In this document: positions 1 to 9,231 of the stretch, in pieces
How the letters are laid out: each line of letters begins with the position of its first letter
Position numbering within the stretch: the stretch's first letter is position 1
DNA from: Owenia fusiformis
Lineage: Eukaryota > Annelida > Polychaeta > Sabellida > Oweniidae
Assembly: GCA_903813345.2 (NCBI GenBank)
Contig: CAIIXF020000001.1
Span: 52,405,885 to 52,469,884 of the forward strand
Direction: 5' to 3'
DNA length: 64,000 nucleotides
Made by a program: the position numbers and the translations under genes
The notes under the pieces: generated by a model
Databases searched by the model: none
The model's input: only the letters and a program-made list of their open reading frames with translations
Told to the model about the DNA's origin: nothing

Positions 1-14
1 AGTGTGTATTAAAC

Positions 15-152
15 AAATACTGGATGACCATGAGGTGGATATGCCAGAATACCTATCCGAGGAAAAAATACTAGGCGAAGCGAAGCTGAGCCTAGTATTT
101 CTTTTCGAGGATAGGTATTCTGGCATATCCACCTCATGGTCATCCAGTATTT
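15..152. repeat. Long near-perfect hairpin (62-bp arms)
   Basis: Arms at 15-76 and 90-152 are almost perfect reverse complements around a 13-base loop at 77-89. The only differences are around the TATCC(GAG/TCG)A segment. Part of the right arm recurs at about 484-512, so this belongs to a dispersed foldback family rather than being a unique structure. Confidence 0.85.
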
Positions 153-159
153 ATTTTAT

Positions 160-1090
160 TATGCACCTCCCTTGAGAAATACTTTATTTTAAAGAATGGG
201 TCTACTAAAACAGAAGCCGAGCCTAAAAACCCTGGTGTTCGACAATCAAAAATTCCATTTATTCTCTCATTTGGCCTTATTCTTACGTATTACCTCCATA
301 TATAATAAGTTTGGCCGATCCGGTATCTAGCGCCACCTACCTTTTGTCAGTTAATCACAGGAAATTGAATAGAAATCCCCTGTTCTCATATCACGCAAAT
401 CTTTTCTCCCTCGCATTCATCTCAAATTCAACATGGAAGAGATTCTAAGAAAATGACGTCATCGACAATTGGACTCGTCTAAAGTATTTTTTCGAGGATA
501 GGTATTCTGGTATACGGGATGGTTGGAGATCTTGTTGCTTCAATACTGGATAGAACGAGATCTTGCTGCCACGTATGGCAATAGACACCGCAGCTCTTAA
601 CCAATCAGATTTGAGTATTTTAATGAGGTGCATAATAAGATCAAATATCACGCAAATCACGCATTTTGTTGATATTTTTAAAAATCTTTTTTTGTGAAAT
701 GCCGACACGGTATAAAACCGAACGGCGAAAAAAGCGAACGCATTCTGTTCGGTCTTTGCACGCGATTGCCGTTTATGTCACGCATTTGGTACAAAATATG
801 TGTATATATCACGCATTTCTTTCGAAAATATTTACAATCTAACTCTTGGGATATAAAAAATGAGGTGTTCAGATATACAGGTTTCTCTGTATATTTAATA
901 CATGTACCTATTTCAGAATATAAATCAAATTATCATCAAAATTAGATTAAAGCAGAAATATAGCTGTAAAATACAGAACTGAACAGTGCATAATAATGAG
1001 CAATAATTTTTAAGAATGGAAAATTATTCGATAATAAGAGCTTTTATGAGCAGAAAATTCCAGGACTTTACATGTACTAACTACAATATG
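160..1090. other. Non-coding stretch with a CRE palindrome and half-copy of the hairpin
   Basis: No exon with paired splice signals was found. A full cAMP-response element, TGACGTCA, lies at 454-461, and a diverged copy of the right arm of the first hairpin lies at about 484-512. Otherwise the DNA is AT-rich. Downstream exons of the left-edge minus-strand gene could lie here or beyond the window, but I could not find them. Confidence 0.5.
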
Positions 1091-1091
1091 T

Positions 1092-2055
1092 ATGGTTTTT
1101 TTTTGTTTTTTTTTATTATTTCCTAATGCAAGATACAAGTATACAAATAACATAATACAATACTAGCAACAGCAACAGGTTGTGTAACACTTACATTTTT
1201 CTAATCAATATTTCAAAGTTAAATAAAAACTCCAAATTTGGATGGTTTCCCTTTTTGTATTTGCTTATAACATTATGTGCCACTGAAATAACTACATTAA
1301 TTTTTTGATCCTTTGTCCCTATCAATTTTTCTGTTGGACTAAGATCAATATTTTTGTTAAATTTATCTTGACAATATTTTTTCATCAATTCCCAAACCTG
1401 TTTAATATGTGGACACTCAACAAAGAAATGTATGTGTCTCTTAATTTACATTTTTCACATTCATTATCATCTTTCTTTTTCATCTTATACAGTAGTTCAT
1501 TTGTTGGGTATATTTTAAAAATTATCTTATAATAAAGGGTCCTAAGTCTTGACTCCTTCAGACATTGAATTGTTCTAAATAACAATTTCATATCTATGTC
1601 ACCCTCTTCCCTCCATTTTTCAGGAATATTAGGTAGTTCTGTTTGATTTTTGATTATTATATTTTTATAGTCTTTTAATTTTGCTGTTGCTATAACAATA
1701 TTATTATACATATTTTCATTGCTTTTGTGAACAATGGTTTTATTATACAATGAAGATTTAAACAAATTATATTGCATTCTTAACTCTGGTCTTGGGCCTA
1801 TGACATTTAAAATTTCCTCAAACTCCCTTATTTTATCATTTTCATCAATACTCTGTCTAAGTTTCTTTATACCCCTTTTAACCCATTCTTCAAAATATAT
1901 AACCTTTCTACCATATCTCAAACTGTGAATATTCCATAATATATCTTCATTGTTTAATTCATTTTGTAAATCTTTATTGTCTAACCATTGTTTAACAAGT
2001 TCAACATAAAATGATGGCATTTCATCCTGTTTTAATTTTGGTTTCAACAAATATG
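1092..2055 (-). mobile_element. 5'-truncated L1/Tx1-like LINE, ORF2 C-terminus, frameshifted
   Basis: Two minus-strand frames (2050-1385 and 1388-1191) encode adjacent parts of the C-terminal region of a LINE ORF2. The segment RTLYYKIIFKIYPTN leads into a CxxC ... H ... C zinc-knuckle (ECEKCKL, then FFVECPHIKQVWEL in the shifted frame). A one-base frameshift at about 1430-1440 separates the frames, so the copy is dead. The 3' end has an AATAAA-like signal and a poly-A tract, read on the plus strand as poly-T at about 1090-1120. The 5' end is truncated at about 2050. It sits in an intron of the flanking minus-strand gene, in the same orientation. RT and endonuclease domains are absent. Confidence 0.82.
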
Positions 2056-2089
2056 TATGTTATCAATGCGTAAATTTGTTTCAACTTAC

Positions 2090-2196
2090 CTTATAAAGCC
2101 CATAGACACTGTCTCAGACACTATCTGGTTGATTGCACTGTTTAGATTGTCCCGCCATAACTCAGGTGGCACCAAGTACACATGTAGGTCCACCAA
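2090..2196 (-). CDS. Internal exon of an unrecognised conserved-looking gene (exon 2)
   Basis: This minus-strand exon has strong signals at both ends: a TTCTTATTTTACAG acceptor just upstream of 2196 and a GTAAGT donor following 2090. In phase 0 it reads through without stops and encodes about 35 residues, including LVDLHVYLVPPELWRDN and INQIVSETVSMGF. The composition (amphipathic, Trp/Pro/Val rich) looks like a real globular domain. It joins in frame to the exon at 3583-3627. The exon ends in phase 2, so the gene must continue to lower coordinates; only the LINE remnant lies next to it, so the following exon is beyond it or outside the window. I do not recognise the family. Confidence 0.7.
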
Positions 2197-2673
2197 CTGT
2201 AAAATAAGAAAAAACATGATATCTGAAAGTCAGATTGAGACTGTTAGAGACTGGTAATGGTGGGGGGGGTCAAGGGGGGTGGGGTAGCATCAAGTGACCA
2301 TCTGAGATGGGGGTCCAAATTGTTGTGATTGAAGACATTATTTGATGCAATCTGAGTGTTTTTCAGATGAATATTTCATCAAACAGAATTGAAACGAACA
2401 CTCCTTTATGAGATATTGCATACTTTCGTCTAAAATTAAATAAACAGCTCTAAGAAAAATGGCAGAACAAAACACACATGGATTTATGATTGGCGTAAGG
2501 GTGCAATATAGTCTAGTGGAAGCCTTAGACAAAGGTAAAGAGTAACAGACTGTAGGCTAGTTTCACAGGAATCTCATCAGAAAAATCTAGGCAGTTTCAG
2601 TCTCACCTAGGCAATAGGGCCCCCATAAGTAAGCCTCTAGGTATCTAATCTTAGGCTAGGCTAGTTCAACGTC

Positions 2674-2737
2674 GTTAAACTCAATAACGGCGTTCTTTAC
2701 TATTAGGAATTTTATTGGGGCCGTTATTGAGTTTAAC
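2674..2737. repeat. 18-bp perfect inverted repeat (hairpin)
   Basis: GTTAAACTCAATAACGGC at 2674-2691 is exactly repeated in inverse at 2720-2737 around a 28-base AT-rich spacer. It lies in the first intron of the left-edge gene. It also falls inside a 43-codon minus-strand ORF (start 2787, strong Kozak context, reading MVSMDPELASKERIAKR) that has a possible donor GTAAAG after 2701. This could be an alternative first exon in phase 0 with exon 2090-2196. Confidence 0.7.
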
Positions 2738-2910
2738 CTCTTTGCTATTCTTTCCTTTGATGCAAGTTCTGGATCCATCGAAACCATTTTGCCGCGATAA
2801 CGTGCAATTGATACTTGACAATAATATAAAAACACATAACATCAAGCGATTTAACACAATATTATTGCGTTAAATGTTCATTTATACTCGTAAAATGAGG
2901 CTACACTTAC

Positions 2911-2945
2911 CGATCTCTAAAATGACATTTCCGCATGTCCGTCAT
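2911..2945 (-). CDS. Possible alternative first exon (weak)
   Basis: On the minus strand an ATG at 2945 opens a short frame (MTDMRKCHFRD) that runs into a strong GTAAGT donor after 2911. It ends in phase 2. This is not compatible with the phase-0 exon at 2090-2196 without an additional exon, so it could be a 5' untranslated exon of the same locus or a chance match. Confidence 0.25.
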
Positions 2946-3582
2946 TGTGTCTGTTCGTCCGAGTGTCCCGGATCGTAAAATTAAACTACTAGCGAAACGA
3001 AATTGTTGTCAAATAGATTGATAATTATTATCGCGATAAATCGCATTAAAAGATAAATTTTGAGGATAGCAGGTATCTTTGATTGATTTATATAGCGCGT
3101 GTATACACGCAAAATAGTTATCAATTGCAAACCTACTGTTTGTAAATGCAGTGCCGCGATGACGGTTAATTTCTGATACGATTTGCAATTTCGATGTTAC
3201 CGAAACTGACCGACATTTTCGTTATATTCCAAACCTGTCTCCAATATTTCCGTAATTATGCATCAATAGGGTCTAAAGGGGATACGGGATGGTGTGTATG
3301 TATTCATAAGGTATGTATGCATGCTTGAATCACATTCTTTGTGAAATATGACCATGGTTTCAGGGTTTAATTAGTTCCGCTTGTCGAAACCTGCTGAACA
3401 ATTAAATTAACGCATCAAGGGCAAAATGATCATGGAGGTTAGACCTAGCCGGGCCATAAGACATGTCAGATAAGAAACGAGGCCCAGGCTAGGTCTAATG
3501 TTGTTGGACTAAGGCTAGGCTAGATCTAATTTTTTTTAGAAAAAATTGAGAATTTCTTGAAAAAAAATTAAAACAAAATTAC

Positions 3583-3627
3583 CTGTTCTGATGGTGGCCT
3601 ATTATCATATTCTTGTAATTGATTCAT
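3583..3627 (-). CDS. First coding exon of the left-edge unrecognised gene
   Basis: Minus-strand ATG at 3627 opens a 15-codon exon (MNQLQEYDNRPPSEQ) ending in phase 0 at a CAG|GTAATT donor. It joins in frame to 2090-2196, giving a continuous N-terminal sequence of about 50 residues. No signal peptide is visible, so the product is probably cytosolic or nuclear. The start is chosen because it is the only ATG in this frame before the donor and a promoter-like cluster lies 110-170 bases upstream. The intron (2197-3582) contains the 18-bp hairpin and two further ATG-donor candidates that may be alternative first exons. Confidence 0.6.
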
Positions 3628-3739
3628 CGCATCGATATGTTATACTCATTTAATTCATATTTTCCGAATCTCATTTAATCTGAGAATATTGGTTTTCAAC
3701 GAAATATTTGCGAACTTTTCAAATCTGTTTCCATGTTAA

Positions 3740-3795
3740 ACAAATGGCGGGTCGTCACGTGACTATCTATAGCGACATCTTTCAATGACGTAAAA
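3740..3795. promoter_or_regulatory. Promoter-like cluster: YY1-like, E-box palindrome, CRE-like site
   Basis: Within 56 bases there is CAAATGGCGG (YY1-like core ATGGCGG), a perfect GTCACGTGAC palindrome at 3754-3763 (USF/CLEAR-type E-box) and TGACGTAA at 3786-3793 (CRE/ATF-like). The cluster lies 110-170 bases upstream of the ATG of the minus-strand gene. This is typical of a TATA-less housekeeping promoter. The assignment to this gene is inferred from position. Confidence 0.5.
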
Positions 3796-3799
3796 CATT

Positions 3800-5610
3800 A
3801 AATCTAGGTAAAAAGCCATTGCTATCACAGATCCGGAGGAAGATCCAGCCCCTATGGGTAGGCTCAATGAATAAATAAGATTGTGTCTTGTCCTTGAGTA
3901 TACTGAGCCTAGACACCAAGAAGAGGTACTGGCAGAGGTCCGTGATTGCTATGGTCAAATATTCAACAACTTTTTTACTATTTGGAATTGTTTGTTTATT
4001 AAAGTCGCAGGGTGATGGGTTTTTAGATGATGTTCCCTTATGTTATTTAGTCTTTTTTATATTTCCCTTTTGGCTTCCCCTACGTGGGGTACTTTAACAG
4101 AGTGACTTCTATGGAGGTACATGGGCCAACCGGGAAGTTTCCTTCAACCATAGATCTACATATTTCATAGTTTAAATTATATTCTACTAAAATCTATTAC
4201 TGTTAAATTATATAATTATCTGCTTTAAATGGGCTAATTGAAGTCTTTCAGGTTATTGGCATTCAGGGGTAGGCAAAGACAGCTATTGACAGTAGACTGC
4301 ATATTTCAAAGAAATAACTTATCTTTTAATATTTTTGAGTTGTGATGGGTTGATTCAAAATGTAACTAAACAATGGCATTTCCAGTCCAATAAAATGGTT
4401 CATCAAATGCTTATGGCAGCTATCTTTAAAAGGATGAATGGAAGGAGTTCTCATGTCTAAAAAGCTATCAAGAAACACTGCAAACCCCCTATCATTCAAT
4501 AATTATTGTGAAGTTACCATAATTTTTTTTAATTTGTTTGATTTAATATCAAACAATATTGCAGTGCAAAAGTACTTTTGTACTTGCAATTGGCTGTTCT
4601 GTCTTATTAATCGAGGCTTTTCCTTGGTTACTCAGAACAGAATCAAATTCTCTTAAAGATGGTTATATGACACTCCATATTATGTAGTTGTTTTACAGTA
4701 GAGGGGGTGCTAGGTTTCAATCAATATCTCTAAATCTTGTTTTTGCCCTTTTACACTGCAAAGTGAAAAGTTAACAAAGTTTGAAAGTGCAGCAAGTTGT
4801 TTGGAAATCAACTAAAATTAGTAATCATTTTTCAATATTTTATTTTTATAGTTTTTTTCTTTTTTCCTTTTTATAATTTTCACAATCCAAATACAATAGG
4901 AAATCATTTACAATTTGGATAATAATCAATGATAGCTACAGAAGACTATTTATAAAGTCATCAGTACAAATAGTACAAATAGCAACGAAATGTTACCAGA
5001 TTTTTTATGTCCAAAACTATGAGACTAGAATAAAGGACGAAGACATTAATTTTGTAGTATACTATTTTGTGCTTTTTGTAAACTGAAAAATAACTCCCTT
5101 GCTTTACATAATACAAACACAACATATAAGATATAATTTGGAAAAATAGAAATATAACATACAAGAATAATAAATATAGCATGAACCAACAGCAATGGAC
5201 TTGAGCATAAAATTATTGAATCATGGATACTGAATCATGGATACATAAGTTTTTTATCCATTTACTAGCTCGGTTCACCTCTGTTCATTCATACAATATA
5301 CTTCTCTATATTACGAAGAACTACTAGATCCCACCCATACTCCTCTATTTATGCAGTTGACAAAAATGATTCTTTTCTTTACAAAGCCAGCATTGTGCAT
5401 TTTACATCACAATTATATAAACATAGAGAATATTTGATGTACATGTTCTATAGTCTAGCTAATTTGTTCATTATATGAACTGTATATATCAGTATGCATT
5501 ACATAAACAAACAGGGTGTGACAATATAATAAGGATAAGAATTAATTAATTTTTAATTTCTGAATTTGTAAGTAATTTCATCCATTGTTTTTTGTTTCCC
5601 TCATATGTTG
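3800..5610. other. AT-rich non-coding stretch
   Basis: No splice-supported exon, repeat family shared with the rest of the window, or RNA gene was recognised. The open frames in this stretch are short and of low-complexity composition. Confidence 0.5.
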
Positions 5611-5616
5611 GGCAAT

Positions 5617-5686
5617 GAGGAAGTAACAATACAGATTTGAGGAAGTAACAATTCAGATTTGAGGAAGTAACAATTCAGATTTGAGG
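5617..5686. repeat. 22-bp tandem repeat, 3 copies
   Basis: GAGGAAGTAACAATTCAGATTT is repeated at 5617-5638, 5639-5660 and 5661-5682, with one A/T difference in the first copy, followed by a partial GAGG. A recent local slippage duplication. Confidence 0.9.
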
Positions 5687-5689
5687 CAT

Positions 5690-6760
5690 GATTAACATCT
5701 TATGAGACAGCTAAATGACATAGAAGATAAATTGACTGATGAGATGTAGTTTATACATGTAATGTTAATTATATTGCTACACCCTGTATGCCCCTGGCAA
5801 AGCTTCTAGATCACTGTTAATAGGCTGCAAAATGAAAAATCCTTGTAAGGTTTATCTCGCGGATTTATCTAAAATGGATTTCCTCTACTACAGCCTTTCT
5901 TATGACACTATTTACATTTGATATGATACTCTGTGATATATTTACAAGACATGAACTTGAATTAGAAATGTCTGAGCCAGTGGTTTACAAGCATTCGAAA
6001 ATACACTTTCTGTACCTTATTATAGTTTATGTACAAGCTATATACAATTTTACTAAGTAATCTTATATTGCCAAGTTTCTTATAAATTGTAACTTAAGTG
6101 AATCAGACTACTTTTGAGTTTGGTATTCTCTATGGGAACATCAATACATGCAATTTCACTTTCATACAACCATATGTACTAAATTTCATCAAGGGCTTTA
6201 AAGATTCACTCATTCTTGTGCAAGATGATTCAAGATTAATGTTTGGTGTTTGGCACAATAAATCTTGAATCTTCTTACACCTAACATAATATATATTTTA
6301 GCCTTAAGTTAGACGTGTATAAATACTGCAATTTGGGTACATTAACTGGTACTTTCCAATCAAATAATCATAAAAATCTGTATGTTTTATTCTTATAGAT
6401 TGTAATGTAGCATTAGTGTCATATGTACTGCTTACTCCATTTTAAATTCAAAATAACATAATTTACCAAAATTTGAGATGCATCTCTTTCAGCACTGCAC
6501 AGCGAGACATTGTATTAAATCATTTGAGTTTTCAACTCAGAAATCCTTAATAAAAATATTAAGGATATCATTCACTGTGACCAAGCATAATTTCAAGGCT
6601 TCGAAAACTTTTGACGCTTTTACATTCCACTGTTTTGATTGCCATAGAAAGGATTACATGGAGAAACAGTACAACCTTTGTAAGTGGAACTCCTTTGGTG
6701 CTTTAAAAAGAATTTCTCATTGGAGGTGTTCAATGAATAAGTTTACTTTATATTAAGTCA
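5690..6760. other. AT-rich non-coding stretch
   Basis: I see no exon or recognisable element. A short inverted motif around ATTCTTGTGCAAGATGATTCAAG and CTTGAATCTTCTTACAC (about 6212-6280) is a small imperfect hairpin. Confidence 0.4.
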
Positions 6761-6764
6761 GAGG

Positions 6765-8015
6765 TGGCGTTAACGCAATTTTTTACGTTTTTTACTCACA
6801 TTTTTGCAACTCTGACGCAAATATTCATTGTCTACCGAGTCTTTCTGACGCACGTTTGTTTCACATGCAAAATCCCCGCTTGGTACTTGGTTAAATTGAT
6901 CCCTATACGTGAAAATACGTGATTGATCAAATTTATAATTTTGCTAATTCCGGAAATCTAACATTTCGTTCAGCGCAATCGAGCCTCCTTCCTACCGATC
7001 ATTTTCTCATTTCGGTATTTCATATAATTTTTAAAGCCCCGTGATTCAGATTCAATGATAAACTTGAAAACATTGATCGATCCCTCGATTTGTTTATCTC
7101 GTGCTAGGGGGCGTATCAAAAATGCAATAAAACGAACATAACATTGAACAATAATTTATTAATTTCATACTCCCTTCTAAGGATTTTAGTGATCGTATAT
7201 TTATCTAAATTACCGCATAAAATCTTCCCTTGAATGGAAACACGCTAGATTTCCTTCGCTAAGTTAGCAAGTTTCCTTGAGCCGTCCCCTTCATCAGCAT
7301 GCGCAGATGTAATGCGCAGTAGGTTTATCAATGGTGCTCACAGTGACCGATCTATCGTAAGTTTTCACCAAGTATTTTCAATTAACTCCCTCAAGTTAAG
7401 ATCTTCGATTCACTAGATCTGAAGCTGATCCTATGAAGATAGATAATGGGCACATGAAAATCCAGTCGATCGCACATTAAGGGGGGTAATGATGATAAAT
7501 TAGGTATGAAAACAAATCTACTTTCGGTTTCATTTGATCAGCTATAATTACAAGATTCTACCGTATTCAATTTAAATGATGCCCAGTATTGTGGTCGGAC
7601 TTATATTGCCGTTTTAGACTTTGGAATGATTGCAAAAATGTTGTTCAACATGAAACGCTTTGACCCCAATTTGTGTAACTCCACACAGGGAGAAACTCCT
7701 CTCCCACTCCATTCACACCCATGACTCGCTGGACCAGATAATCAGATGATTAATAGTGACATTTTTCTTGCAATTGCCTAATTAATTAATTGTTATATAG
7801 TTGTTAATGTGCTACTGTATAAGAGTACAATAAAAGGTATGCACAAAATCAAAAAATAGATTTTGTATGTGGTTTCTACATTTTGTATGCATTTTTACTC
7901 AAGAAAAACACTTTTATAGCTTTGACTCAACTTTTTTTCTTGTGACTCACTTTTTTGAAACTACCTGAGTCATGATGACTCACAAAAATATATGCCTACC
8001 GCCACCGCTGTAAGT
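6765..8015. mobile_element. Probable degenerate transposable element bounded by AGAGGTGGCG / CGCCACCGCT
   Basis: The stretch begins with CAGAGGTGGCG and ends with CGCCACCGCTG, a short inverted pair. Both ends carry related GACTCAC/ACTCAC-rich sequence (about 6790-6870 and 7905-7990). There is no coding capacity. It lies downstream of the CNC-bZIP gene. The element call is inferred from the terminal symmetry only. Confidence 0.35.
7923..7982. promoter_or_regulatory. Cluster of four TGASTCA (AP-1/NF-E2 core) sites in 60 bases
   Basis: TGACTCA at 7923-7929, 7943-7949 and 7976-7982 and TGAGTCA at 7966-7972. The last two form the near-palindrome TGAGTCATGATGACTCA. Heptamers of this type bind AP-1 and, with extended flanks, CNC-sMaf dimers. 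The flanks here lack the GC expected of a complete antioxidant response element. The cluster lies about 440 bases downstream of the stop codon of a CNC-bZIP gene. Confidence 0.45.
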
Positions 8016-8418
8016 TAATGGTAACCTTACTTGGAAAAGTATTCCACTTATGGAGGTATTCCACTAACAGAGGTGTTCCATTGTACAGGATTTACTGTTG
8101 ATGACTTATTCATTTTGGAAACAAAAAAACATTATGTAACAGAACATGAGTAGAACCAGCGTCATAGAATATGACAAAGCTGACATTCTGGCAAATATCG
8201 ACCAGGGACATCTAAAATGCAGACAACTGCAACAAACAAACAAATCATACAAACTAGATCTTGATACTTTTGATATAAATTAGGAATGTTCATTGGTATT
8301 TCTATCCACAATTAAGTGTTTGAAGCCATGGTCTAAGCACATGAAGCAATGCACACTAGATTTTCAAATATTATCATAATGAATTGAATTCACTGTGCTC
8401 AATTGAATTTTTAATAAC
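8016..8418 (-). other. Presumed 3' untranslated region of the CNC-bZIP gene
   Basis: Directly downstream of the stop codon at 8419-8421 on the minus strand. No other gene is visible. I could not identify a clear AATAAA on this strand close to the stop, so the poly-A site is uncertain. Confidence 0.4.
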
Positions 8419-9231
8419 CTAATTGCGACTATGACCTTTTCGTTTTCTTGATGGTTTTGTCTTGTGCTCATTTGTGACATTAGTTGACCTGTTGCGAGGG
8501 ACAAGGAAAACGTTGCCATCAGCCGACTGCTGGAGAGAATAATCCTGTTGGTTATAGGGCTGCCCATTCTCATCACGCAATGAACTGAACACTTCTTGGT
8601 AAAGGTGTCCAAACTTTTCCTTCATCTGAATTGTTTCTTTATCAACCATACGCTTGGCTTTGGCCAGTTGGTCTCGCTGCTCTCTCAGCTTCTGGACTTC
8701 TTCATCCAAACCACAAATTAAATCCATCTTTCGTTTTCTGCAATTTTGTGCAGCGATCTTATTCTTTCCACGACGGCGTATATCTCTGATGAGTTGCAAT
8801 TGGTTATCTTTGAGAGGGTGCTTTTGTAGGAGATCGTTGAATTCATCAACATGTGAGTGAATAATCTGATCCATGGTGAGAGGGATCTTCATTTGTTTAG
8901 CCTTCTTTTCATCTCTGGATGAGAACAGTGGCTCCTCCTTTATCTTGGGAGGCTTCTTCTTGGGTGCCTTCCTTTCAACTACAACTGGGGGCTGCTCTGG
9001 ATAGGTATGATTGTGACGGATGTGTTTCATGTCAGGTACAATATGCTTGTATTCCGTCTCATTACTCATGGAGTGATTAAGGAACGAATCGTTGGAGGAT
9101 GTACTGTAACGCTGGTCATAGCTGTATCGCTCATAATCCTGGTACTTGGACTGCTTGTTGTAGTCGCTTCCTCCAGTTGCGCCCTCCATACCATCAAATG
9201 GATTCGATGAGACAGATGCAGTCTCATTAAT
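8419..9231 (-). CDS. NFE2L: Terminal NFE2L exon: CNC domain, basic region, leucine zipper, Neh3
   Basis: Acceptor TTCTGTATTTCAG ends at 9232; the exon runs in phase 0 to TAG at 8419-8421 and encodes 270 residues. It carries the entire DNA-binding unit: the CNC helix region ([18 protein letters not shown]), basic region [17 protein letters not shown], a zipper continuing with [12 protein letters not shown], and a C-terminal [15 protein letters not shown] block like Neh3. [12 protein letters not shown] stretch before the CNC domain is a likely nuclear localisation signal, and the extreme C-terminus KPSRKRKG is also basic. Confidence 0.95.
   Translation of the reverse strand: MNETASVSSNPFDGMEGATGGSDYNKQSKYQDYERYSYDQRYSTSSNDSFLNHSMSNETEYKHIVPDMKHIRHNHTYPEQPPVVVERKAPKKKPPKIKEEPLFSSRDEKKAKQMKIPLTMDQIIHSHVDEFNDLLQKHPLKDNQLQLIRDIRRRGKNKIAAQNCRKRKMDLICGLDEEVQKLREQRDQLAKAKRMVDKETIQMKEKFGHLYQEVFSSLRDENGQPYNQQDYSLQQSADGNVFLVPRNRSTNVTNEHKTKPSRKRKGHSRN

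Noticed and set aside
7966-7982. Complete antioxidant response element
   Set aside because: The TGASTCA cores are present but the GC needed for the TGACnnnGC consensus is missing in all four sites.
8654-9210. Plus-strand frames opposite the bZIP exon
   Set aside because: Shadows of the CNC-bZIP coding frame.
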